A stretch of DNA of 45,978 nucleotides, from positions 1-45,978 of the forward strand of contig CAYXSW010000012.1 of the NCBI GenBank assembly GCA_964467915.1, read 5' to 3'. Below the pieces are notes generated by a model that had not been told where the DNA came from, did no database searches, and worked only from the letters and a program-made list of their open reading frames with translations. This DNA is from MED-G16 sp964467915 (lineage in GTDB: Bacteria; Bacteroidota; Bacteroidia; Cytophagales; MED-G16). Position numbers and translations under genes: made by a program. Below, in pieces: positions 35,944-43,361 of this stretch. The first letter of the stretch is position 1. Every line of letters starts with the position of its first letter.

Positions 35944-36405
35944 CTATTTTGAAGTAACGTCTACTGCCAATCTATTTATTCCAATCAGTTCTTTATCTCT
36001 CATCGAATGTTTAACTAGAAGAATATATTCGGAGTTTTTATTTATAGGATCTATATTGGTTATTAAACTATCTAGAAAAAAATTTTTGAAAATGCCTGAA
36101 CCTACAGGATATCCATATTTTTTTTCAAAGAGTTGGAACTCTAGCATTTCAGACTTTATTATATTTTTAGATGAGTCTAATAAAGAGTATGAGGTATAGA
36201 AGTTCTGATATGGGTAATCATTAGTATATGAGATGCCTAAATTCAAACTTATGTCTGTAGACTCATTACTATTAAAATTAAAGACAATAGAAGAATCGGA
36301 GTGCCATGTTTGATCTTTAAAACTAAAATAATTTGTATATATGTTATCCTTATAACATGATGATGAGACAAAAGAAATAAAAATTATTAATATAATTTTT
36401 TTCAT
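35944..36405 (-). CDS. gldH: Gliding motility lipoprotein GldH
   Basis: This 153-residue lipoprotein has a signal ending at Cys17 (IIFISFVSSSC). The mature part has a Trp-His pair followed by Asp/Ser in DQTWHSDSS, NLGISYTNDYPYQNFYTSY, YGYPVGSGIFKNFF and a closing HSMRDKELIGINRLAVDV. This order matches GldH, needed for gliding and type IX secretion in Flavobacterium. Sequence similarity in the family is low, so the call rests mainly on the C-terminal block and length. It starts 3 nt after the purD stop, placing it in a purD-gldH unit, convergent with porV. Confidence 0.82.
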   Translation of the reverse strand: MKKIILIIFISFVSSSCYKDNIYTNYFSFKDQTWHSDSSIVFNFNSNESTDISLNLGISYTNDYPYQNFYTSYSLLDSSKNIIKSEMLEFQLFEKKYGYPVGSGIFKNFFLDSLITNIDPINKNSEYILLVKHSMRDKELIGINRLAVDVTSK

Positions 36406-36408
36406 TTT

Positions 36409-37683
36409 TTAAATTAAATCATTTCCAATATCATTTCTAAAATACTTATTCTTCCATGAGATTTTTTTTGCAACTTTATATGAATTTGTGAGGGCTTCAT
36501 TTATATTTTCTCCAAACCCAGTACAAGCTAATACTCTACCTCCATTACTTAAAATTTTACTATCTAAACCCTTAGTTCCAGCATGAAATATTTTAGTATT
36601 ATTTTCTTCAGAAAGATTTTTTATTTCATCTCCTTTATCATAGCTATTAGGGTAGCCATCAGCTGCTAGAATTACAGTAGTTGCAAATCTGTCATCAAAA
36701 TCTAATTTTAATTCTTCTAAATTATTTTCTAGACAATCATTGATTATACCTAATAGATCATTTGTTATCCTAGGAATAACGACTTGAGTCTCAGGGTCAC
36801 CCATCCTAACATTATATTCAATGACATATGGATTTCCTTTTACGTTCATCAGTCCAGCAAAAATAAAGCCTTTATAATCTAAATTTTCTTTCTGTATCCC
36901 CTCAACTGTTCTTTTAATTACTTCATCTTCTACCTTTTTCATAAATTCTTCATCTGCAAAATTTACAGGGGAGACTGCTCCCATTCCACCTGTATTTGGA
37001 CCTGTATCCTTCTCCCCAATTCTCTTATAATCTTTTGCTTCGGGAAGTATCAAATACTTCTTGCCATCTGTAATTGCAAAAACAGAAACTTCAATACCAT
37101 CAAGATACTCTTCAACTAACACGTTCTTGCTTGCTTCTCCAAATTTTTCGTTGAGTATCATATTTGATAATTCTTTTTTTGCTTCTTCTAGATCATCCAA
37201 AATCAATACACCTTTTCCTGCTGCAAGACCGTCAGCCTTGAGAACATATGGTGGGGATATTTTATCTAGAAATTCGTATCCATTTTCTAGATTATCTTTA
37301 TTAAAAGTTTCTGATTTTCCACATGGAATATTATTTCTGAACATAAACTCTTTAGAAAAGTTTTTACTCCCTTCAAGTTTTGCTCCGTTTCTACCTGGTC
37401 CAAAAATTTTGATATTTTTTAATTCATTATCATTTTTGAAATAATCTACTATCCCTCTTACCAGAGGTTCCTCAGGACCAACTATAACTAGATCAATGTT
37501 TTTTTTAAGTACGTGGAGCTTTACTTCTTTAAAATCATTAATATCTATAGAAATATTTTCTCCTTCAATTCTAGTCCCACCATTTCCAGGAGCTATGTAT
37601 AGATTATCACATAATTTACTTTTAGATATTTTCCATGCAAGGGCGTGTTCTCTACCACCTGATCCTAGTATCATTATATTCAT
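36409..37683 (-). CDS. purD: Phosphoribosylamine-glycine ligase (GAR synthetase)
   Basis: This ATP-grasp enzyme (424 residues) adds glycine to phosphoribosylamine in purine synthesis. It shows MNIMILGSGGREHALAW, APGNGGT, GPEEPLVRGIVDYF, FGPGRNGAKLEGSK, the ATP-grasp core PPYVLKADGLAAGKGV, TGGMGAVSPV, and EYNVRMGDPETQVV. The start is placed at the ATG at 37683. The longer frame opens with TTG at 37689, two codons upstream, but those bases belong to a TACTTTTG promoter-like box. gldH follows after 3 nt. Confidence 0.96.
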   Translation of the reverse strand: MNIMILGSGGREHALAWKISKSKLCDNLYIAPGNGGTRIEGENISIDINDFKEVKLHVLKKNIDLVIVGPEEPLVRGIVDYFKNDNELKNIKIFGPGRNGAKLEGSKNFSKEFMFRNNIPCGKSETFNKDNLENGYEFLDKISPPYVLKADGLAAGKGVLILDDLEEAKKELSNMILNEKFGEASKNVLVEEYLDGIEVSVFAITDGKKYLILPEAKDYKRIGEKDTGPNTGGMGAVSPVNFADEEFMKKVEDEVIKRTVEGIQKENLDYKGFIFAGLMNVKGNPYVIEYNVRMGDPETQVVIPRITNDLLGIINDCLENNLEELKLDFDDRFATTVILAADGYPNSYDKGDEIKNLSEENNTKIFHAGTKGLDSKILSNGGRVLACTGFGENINEALTNSYKVAKKISWKNKYFRNDIGNDLI

Positions 37684-37686
37684 TCT

Positions 37687-37694
37687 CAAAAGTA
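37687..37694 (-). promoter_or_regulatory. TAnnTTTG promoter-like box upstream of purD
   Basis: On the minus strand TACTTTTG is an exact TAnnTTTG match ending 3 nt before the purD ATG at 37683. With the box on the opposite strand at 37720-37727 it forms a divergent pair. Confidence 0.42.
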
Positions 37695-37719
37695 TTATAT
37701 AATTATAATAAAATCGGAT

Positions 37720-37727
37720 TAAATTTG
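37720..37727 (+). promoter_or_regulatory. TAnnTTTG promoter-like box upstream of nucleotidyltransferase gene
   Basis: TAAATTTG matches TAnnTTTG exactly and ends 5 nt before the ATG at 37733. There is no clear -33 TTG. Confidence 0.42.
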
Positions 37728-37732
37728 AGTAA

Positions 37733-38137
37733 ATGAAAAAAGTAGCAATTAGTGGTTATTTTGATCCAATTCATGTTGGACATTTAGAGTATATAGAGCT
37801 TTCTAAGAAATTAGGTGATTATCTTATTGTTATTGTAAATAATAATTATCAGTGCAAGCTGAAAAAAGGCAAACCATTTATGGACGAGAAAGATAGAATG
37901 AAAATAGTAGCTGCTCTAGAGTATGTGGATGAAGTATTTCTTGCTATTGATAATGATAAAACTGTATGTAAAAGCTTAGAAAAAATTAAGCCAGATATAT
38001 TTACAAATGGTGGAGATAGACATAACAAGGAAATACCTGAAGCAGTAGTCTGTAGAAAGTATGGTATTGAATTACTTGATGGAATGGGTAAGAAAATAAG
38101 AAGCAGTTCTGACCTTACAGGGTTAAAATCTATCTAA
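37733..38137 (+). CDS. Cytidylyltransferase-like nucleotidyltransferase
   Basis: This 134-residue protein has the HxGH nucleotidyltransferase motif (His14-Val-Gly-His17 in GYFDPIHVGHLEYI), then VIVNNNYQCKLKKGKPF, DERxK-like DEKDRMKI, the GGDR motif (TNGGDRHN) and a terminal RSSSDL phosphate-binding segment. This is the RfaE-C/TagD/FAD synthetase-like group. The closest functional guesses are ADP-heptose adenylyltransferase or glycerol-3-phosphate cytidylyltransferase; sequence alone does not decide. It stands alone, with its stop overlapping the convergent rlmB by 4 nt. Confidence 0.85.
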   Translation: MKKVAISGYFDPIHVGHLEYIELSKKLGDYLIVIVNNNYQCKLKKGKPFMDEKDRMKIVAALEYVDEVFLAIDNDKTVCKSLEKIKPDIFTNGGDRHNKEIPEAVVCRKYGIELLDGMGKKIRSSSDLTGLKSI

Positions 38138-38868
38138 TTTCTTTGTCTTATAAGCTCATAAAGAATTGCTGAAGAGCTAGATGACACATTTAATGACTCT
38201 ATTTTTCCTTTCATAGGAATTTTAGCTTTTACATCACTTATTTCTAGTAAGTTCTTAGAAATCCCATCTTTCTCTGAACCCAATATGATACAGATAGGAG
38301 ATGTAAAGTCTACAGAATAAATATCTAAATCACTTTTTTCTGTACATGATATGATCTTTAATCCACTTTCCTTGAGCTGATTTACTACACTTTTTAGGTT
38401 TCTTTCTTTACATATTGAAACATAATTTAAGGCTCCAGCAGAAGCTTTTATAGCTTCACTTGTTATAAGTGCTGATTCTTTCTCAGGTATTACTATGGCG
38501 TCAACACCTGTGGCTTCAGCTACTCTTGTGATCGCACCAAAATTTCTAGTGTCTGTGACTCTGTCTAGCACCAATATTATAGGGTCTTTACCAGATTCAT
38601 AACAACTATGAACAATCTCACTTAGAGGTTGATAGTCAATAGGAGATATATAACATATTATTCCCTGGTGATTTTTTCTTGTTATCCTATTGAGCTTTTC
38701 TTTAGGGACAAAAGATAAGTTTACTTTTTTATTAGTTAGTGATCTTTTTATTTCATCAAAAACATCTTTTGATAAATTCTTTTGAATAAAAATTTTTTCT
38801 ATTGTCTTACCTGACTTTATAGCTTCTAGAACTGGCCTTGAACCAAATATTATATCTTGATTTTTCAT
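38134..38868 (-). CDS. rlmB: 23S rRNA (guanosine-2'-O-)-methyltransferase RlmB
   Basis: This 244-residue SPOUT (TrmH/SpoU) methyltransferase modifies 23S rRNA, by analogy G2251. The N-terminal substrate-binding domain begins IIFGSRPVLEAIKSGKTIEK. The knotted domain shows LDRVTDTRNFGAITRVAEA (motif 1), ICIILGSEKDGIS (motif 2) and IPMKGKIESLNVSSSSSAIL (motif 3). The domain order and length match RlmB over TrmH or TrmL. It follows the DUF5107 gene by a single base. Confidence 0.93.
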   Translation of the reverse strand: MKNQDIIFGSRPVLEAIKSGKTIEKIFIQKNLSKDVFDEIKRSLTNKKVNLSFVPKEKLNRITRKNHQGIICYISPIDYQPLSEIVHSCYESGKDPIILVLDRVTDTRNFGAITRVAEATGVDAIVIPEKESALITSEAIKASAGALNYVSICKERNLKSVVNQLKESGLKIISCTEKSDLDIYSVDFTSPICIILGSEKDGISKNLLEISDVKAKIPMKGKIESLNVSSSSSAILYELIRQRN

Positions 38869-38869
38869 T

Positions 38870-41800
38870 TTATTTCAAAAGTAATACTTTATGAAGTAAG
38901 TCAAATTTTTTATAATCTTTTGATAAATTATTTGTTTTAAAATCAATAATGAATTTCATTTCTTCAGAATCAATTTTATGAATTGATACTAAGTTTTTAA
39001 TAAAGTCTTCAGAAGATTTTTCGCCCTGAATTATTTTTATTGCTTCATATCCTAGAATATGATTTGTGCTAATAGTATTAATATTTTTTTCAGTATACTT
39101 AATTATATCTGATAAATACTTTTTTGATGATGAATCATCTAGTTTATTCATGCAGTAGAATATTAAATAGTCTTGGATTCTTTCATCAGGATCATAAGGT
39201 TTTCCTACACCAAGGTTTTCAGGCCATATCTTAGATTTATTTAATATTACTAAGGCTTCTTTATAATTTGAAGAAATGATTTTTTTCATAGCCAGTCCAA
39301 AGTATGCACTAGTATATAATTCTCGACCCTCTCCAGCATGTTCGTATGGTAAAATATGGAGATTATCTAGTACTGAAATTGCTGAGGCGTACTTTTCAAG
39401 CTTTACTAACGTTTTAACATAACCCATCCCAATTATGTAATTAGATTTATCATTATTAAATGCTTTCTTTAATATGTCGTGAGATAACTTATAGTTATTT
39501 GAATTAAAATGATAATTTGAGAGTGCTCTAGCTATCCTCCAATTTTTATTATTTAGTTCGTAAGATTTATTGAAATCATTTATTGGGTCAACATCTAATT
39601 TTTCAAGCATAAGTCCTCTATTAAGATAGAATATAGAGTTATCTGATAGTTCTTTAATATTAGATAATAAATTTTGAGAATCTTCATGCCTTCCCTTACC
39701 CCATAAGTTAAGGGCAAGAAGATAATCAAGCTTCCAATTGTTATATAGATTTTTTGCCCAAGTCAATGTTTTAATAGACTCTCTTCTAAAGGGAAATGCG
39801 AAATCAATATTTGAATTTGAGAGGGTATAAGTTAACTCGCTTTTATCGTTTTTGAGATACGCTTTCCAAATATTATTTATTATTTCATCGGGGCCAATTT
39901 CTAATATATTTATTGCCTCTTCTATAAGGCCTCGATTATAATAACTTATAGATAACTCTAGGAATGTCTGGTATGATAATTCAGATCGGTGAGAGTCTAA
40001 TACCTTTATCTTATTTTCTTTATTAGGGGATGACAAGTATCTTTCAAATGATATGATATGATGTATTGGATCTAATTCTTCAATTTTTTCTAATGCAATT
40101 TTATGCTCATTTTGTTTTTTTAGAAATCTATTTGATATTGCTATTATTTCTAGAGAAGGTATGTTATTAACATTATTTTCAAGAGATTTTTCTGCGTATG
40201 ATAATGCCTCCTCATAATTTTTTTCTCTAAGAAATATATCTGCTATTTGGGAGTATGCGTTTGATCTATAATTTGTTGATCTAGCGGCCCATCCCAAGGC
40301 TTCTTTTCCATTTAAGTTATCATTTAACTCTTTATATATAATACCTGCCACGTAATTTAATGATGGATGATATGTATCTAACTTTAAACCTTCTTTTACA
40401 ACACTGAGTCCTTTATCAAACAGTCCCATCTTGAAATAAAGCTCACCTAGTAAAGACCTAGCATCTAGATTATAATTATCTTCCGCTACTATTTTTTTAA
40501 GTTTATGAATTGCTTGATCATACTCTCGGTAAGCAATATCTTCTTTGGCTTGTTGAAAAAGTTTCTGCTCTGTAACTTGAGATTTAGATACATCATCTGT
40601 CAGGAAGGATCTATCGATAATTTTTTTTGATTTTTCAGATTCATAGTAGATCTCTAACTCATCAATTTTTACTTCAAAATTTTTACTTTTATTTAAAAAT
40701 ATTTTTGAGGAGAAAACATCCATCGGGTCCAATATTAACTTCTCTTCATGATACAACTCTCCGTCAACTATAACTTCAAGTGAAGAATTTGTTTTGATAA
40801 AAGGATTCAATTTTATGGTGAGACTATCCCTATCCCTAATAGTATGCAGTGCAGCATATTCAGACGCGTCACTCAGACCATCAATTTGTTTAAGTGGGAA
40901 CCATGCCTCTTTCCATCTGTCTACTCTGTAAGGTTCAAAGCTTACATTTGATATTGGGTTATGATCTTTAGTTGGCGAATATTGTACAAATAATCTGCCA
41001 GCTTGAAACTCAATGTATTGTCCATCTGTATCTGTTAATAAATCTTCCCATATCCCTCCGGCTCTAGACTGAGACCATAGCCAGAGTTTCTGACCAGGAA
41101 TATCTTCATATTTACCCCAATGACCGAAACCATACTTAGATTCATGGTAATAACCACCAAAAAAGTCATTGTATTCTCCCACAATATGGTAAGACTTACT
41201 AGGACCAAAGTTATTGTTTCTGTATTTTGAAAGGTCTCTGCCATTATCATCTATTGGCCAATTTTTAACACTTCCACTATGCTCTAAGTACATGTCTCCA
41301 GGAGTGTAAAATTCTAGATCTGCTTTTGCTGGTGCAGCAGCAGTCATCCAATTATAGTAGGATTGACTAGTCGGTGAGGGATTATACCATAATGCGTCAG
41401 TAATAAATGAGGCCTTACTTTCTTCTACTCTTATCTCTACTCTCCATTGGGTTCTTGATGGCAGGTCTATATTTCCAACAAAGCATGAGACAGTTCCGTC
41501 ATCATTTTTCCTGAATACATAATCAACAGGAGTAGCAGTAGAAGGGTGATGCCCAATTATACCAAAATTAAATTCTATTCCTCCAGAAGTCCATGGTCCT
41601 CTCATTGAAATATTTCTGAATTTTACGACCTCATTTTTATAAATAAATTCTTCTCCAGTTGACTTATCAATTGCTCCCCAAACTTTTCCTCCAAGTTCAG
41701 GAGTAACAAATACTTTTATGTGATTATTTTCTAGTTCTATAACCTTAAATAATTTATTTGTAGATTTTATATTATATCCATCAAAAGAGAAGTACGGGTA

Positions 41801-41959
41801 AATTTTATCATTTGAAACAAATATTGGAATGGGACTGGGATCATTGAAATCATATGTCTTAAGTTCTTGATTGTATTCTTTTATTGAAGTTTGAGATAAA
41901 AGGTTCTTGGACGCACTTAACAAAATAAATAAGCAGAATATTCTTTTTAAGACCATCAT
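38870..41959 (-). CDS. DUF5107 domain protein with TPR repeats
   Basis: The product is about 1029 residues from the ATG at 41959, which places a clean signal peptide at the N-terminus (MMVLKRIFCLFILLSASK). In-frame ATGs at 41974 and 41998 are also possible. The N-terminal half (about 25-400) is beta-rich and fits DUF5107: TPELGGKVWGAIDKSTGEEF, RGPWTSGGIEFNFGIIGHHP, then Trp-rich segments GFGHWGKYED and WLWSQSRAGGIWED, reminiscent of galactose-mutarotase-like folds. The C-terminal half (about 470-1000) consists of TPR-like helical repeats (LDARSLLGELYFKMGLFDKG, then YNRGLIEEAINILE). Families with this layout occur in Bacteroidota with a suspected carbohydrate role; no function is established here. 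rlmB follows directly. Confidence 0.82.
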   Translation of the reverse strand: MMVLKRIFCLFILLSASKNLLSQTSIKEYNQELKTYDFNDPSPIPIFVSNDKIYPYFSFDGYNIKSTNKLFKVIELENNHIKVFVTPELGGKVWGAIDKSTGEEFIYKNEVVKFRNISMRGPWTSGGIEFNFGIIGHHPSTATPVDYVFRKNDDGTVSCFVGNIDLPSRTQWRVEIRVEESKASFITDALWYNPSPTSQSYYNWMTAAAPAKADLEFYTPGDMYLEHSGSVKNWPIDDNGRDLSKYRNNNFGPSKSYHIVGEYNDFFGGYYHESKYGFGHWGKYEDIPGQKLWLWSQSRAGGIWEDLLTDTDGQYIEFQAGRLFVQYSPTKDHNPISNVSFEPYRVDRWKEAWFPLKQIDGLSDASEYAALHTIRDRDSLTIKLNPFIKTNSSLEVIVDGELYHEEKLILDPMDVFSSKIFLNKSKNFEVKIDELEIYYESEKSKKIIDRSFLTDDVSKSQVTEQKLFQQAKEDIAYREYDQAIHKLKKIVAEDNYNLDARSLLGELYFKMGLFDKGLSVVKEGLKLDTYHPSLNYVAGIIYKELNDNLNGKEALGWAARSTNYRSNAYSQIADIFLREKNYEEALSYAEKSLENNVNNIPSLEIIAISNRFLKKQNEHKIALEKIEELDPIHHIISFERYLSSPNKENKIKVLDSHRSELSYQTFLELSISYYNRGLIEEAINILEIGPDEIINNIWKAYLKNDKSELTYTLSNSNIDFAFPFRRESIKTLTWAKNLYNNWKLDYLLALNLWGKGRHEDSQNLLSNIKELSDNSIFYLNRGLMLEKLDVDPINDFNKSYELNNKNWRIARALSNYHFNSNNYKLSHDILKKAFNNDKSNYIIGMGYVKTLVKLEKYASAISVLDNLHILPYEHAGEGRELYTSAYFGLAMKKIISSNYKEALVILNKSKIWPENLGVGKPYDPDERIQDYLIFYCMNKLDDSSSKKYLSDIIKYTEKNINTISTNHILGYEAIKIIQGEKSSEDFIKNLVSIHKIDSEEMKFIIDFKTNNLSKDYKKFDLLHKVLLLK

Positions 41960-42062
41960 GTTTTTTACATCCATTTGAAAATATACTAAATATTTCATAA
42001 CTAATTTTCATTCATTTCATCATAATCATTATTTAGAAATGATTTCATATTAATTTTACAAT

Positions 42063-42836
42063 ATGTCAATTTTTACAACTGAGATTACTTCAGATAAAAT
42101 CCCATCTGATAACCCATTACATCATAGACTACTTAGTGCCTATGTTTTTGCAGAGAAATACATTAGAGGAGATGTTTTAGAGCTTGGTTGTGGAGAGGGT
42201 AGAGGAATTGATAACATATTAAAAAAATCAAAAACTTATACCGCAGTTGATAAGATCAACGAAGCAATTGTATCATTATCTGAGAAGTATAAAAATGAAA
42301 AATTTTTTAGCACATCATTTCCTCCTCTAACAAGCATTAATGATAATTCCTTTGATACTATCGTGTCTTTTCAGGTCATAGAACATGTACAAGATGATGA
42401 CCTTTTCATAAGTGAAATATACCGTGTCCTTAGGCCAGGAGGTATTGCGCTTCTAACGACCCCTAATATAAAAATGACTCTTACTAGAAACCCTTGGCAT
42501 ATTAGGGAATATACTTCATCTGAATTGGTTGACTTAGCATCAAAGCATTTTGATAATATTGATATAAAAGGTGTATCGGGAAATAAGAAGGTGCAACAAT
42601 ATTATATGGATAATTTGAAGTCTGTTCAAAAATTTAAAAATCTAGATATTTTTAATTTAGAGAAAAACCTGCCAAATTTTCTGTATAAAATTCCATACGA
42701 GATATTAAATAGGTTTAATAGGAATAGTTTGAAAAAAAACGACTCGAATTTAGTGTCTTCTATCTCATCATCTGATTACAAATTATGTGATGATAATCCT
42801 GAAAATTTAGATTTATTTTTAATTTTAAATAAATAA
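42063..42836 (+). CDS. Class I SAM-dependent methyltransferase
   Basis: This 257-residue methyltransferase has motif I VLELGCGEGRGID, motif II-like TAVDKINEAIVSL, NSFDTIVSFQVIEHV (motif IV region) and EIYRVLRPGGIALLTTPN (post-motif). This matches the Methyltransf_11/23 small-molecule group. The substrate is unknown; the C-terminal third is variable. It follows the long divergent intergenic region (41960-42062) and precedes the NlpC/P60 gene by 5 nt. Confidence 0.88.
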   Translation: MSIFTTEITSDKIPSDNPLHHRLLSAYVFAEKYIRGDVLELGCGEGRGIDNILKKSKTYTAVDKINEAIVSLSEKYKNEKFFSTSFPPLTSINDNSFDTIVSFQVIEHVQDDDLFISEIYRVLRPGGIALLTTPNIKMTLTRNPWHIREYTSSELVDLASKHFDNIDIKGVSGNKKVQQYYMDNLKSVQKFKNLDIFNLEKNLPNFLYKIPYEILNRFNRNSLKKNDSNLVSSISSSDYKLCDDNPENLDLFLILNK

Positions 42837-42841
42837 ATAAA

Positions 42842-43306
42842 ATGAAAAGACTATATCTCTATTTTACTCTACTAGTTTTTTTATCTAGTTGTATATCTCA
42901 AAAAAAATTATCTAAATCTACTAGAGTTAATTCAGTTATAGGAAAGGCCAGAACATATATTGGCACTCCTTATAAGTGGGGTGGTAATGATAAAAAGGGA
43001 ATTGATTGCTCTGGGCTCCTCGTTAGATCATTTGAGTCAGTTGGCATGAAACTTCCAAGGACAACTTCACAGCAGATTGATTTAGGAAAGAAAGTGTCTT
43101 TGAAAAAATCAAGAGAAGGTGATTTAGTTTTCTTTGCCTTTGGTAAGAGTAAGAGAAAGGTCACACATGTAGGTCTAGTCTCTAATGTAGAAAACAACTC
43201 TGATATTAAATTTATTCATGCCTCATCCTCAAAAGGTGTTGTAGAGACTCAGTTAATAAGAGATTATTATCTAAAGAGAATTAGAAAAGTCAAGAGGGTT
43301 TTTTAA
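42842..43306 (+). CDS. NlpC/P60 family lipoprotein peptidase
   Basis: This 154-residue lipoprotein has a signal ending at Cys17 (LLVFLSSC). The NlpC/P60 domain holds all three catalytic residues: Cys56 in GIDCSGLLVRSF, His109 in VTHVGLVSNV and His126 in FIHASSSKGV. Supporting motifs are GTPYKWGG and LPRTTSQQ. Such enzymes cut peptide stems of peptidoglycan, here from an outer- or inner-membrane anchor. It is close in size to E. coli Spr/MepS. It is in one unit with the methyltransferase. Confidence 0.93.
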   Translation: MKRLYLYFTLLVFLSSCISQKKLSKSTRVNSVIGKARTYIGTPYKWGGNDKKGIDCSGLLVRSFESVGMKLPRTTSQQIDLGKKVSLKKSREGDLVFFAFGKSKRKVTHVGLVSNVENNSDIKFIHASSSKGVVETQLIRDYYLKRIRKVKRVF

Positions 43307-43314
43307 GCTTTATC

Positions 43315-43345
43315 TTTTGTTAATAAACATATTTACTATAATTTG
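43315..43345 (+). promoter_or_regulatory. Candidate promoter for the metalloprotease gene
   Basis: TTTTG (43315-43319) and TATAATTTG (43337-43345) are 17 nt apart and resemble the -33/-7 pair of Bacteroidota promoters; the -7 box has one extra base. The ATG is 16 nt further on at 43362. This 55-nt gap is the only space for a promoter before this gene. Confidence 0.3.
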
Positions 43346-43361
43346 AAAAAAAATATAAACT

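Noticed and set aside
37684..37689. TTG start for purD two codons upstream
   Set aside because: The ATG at 37683 gives the normal PurD N-terminus and the TTG bases coincide with a TAnnTTTG box.
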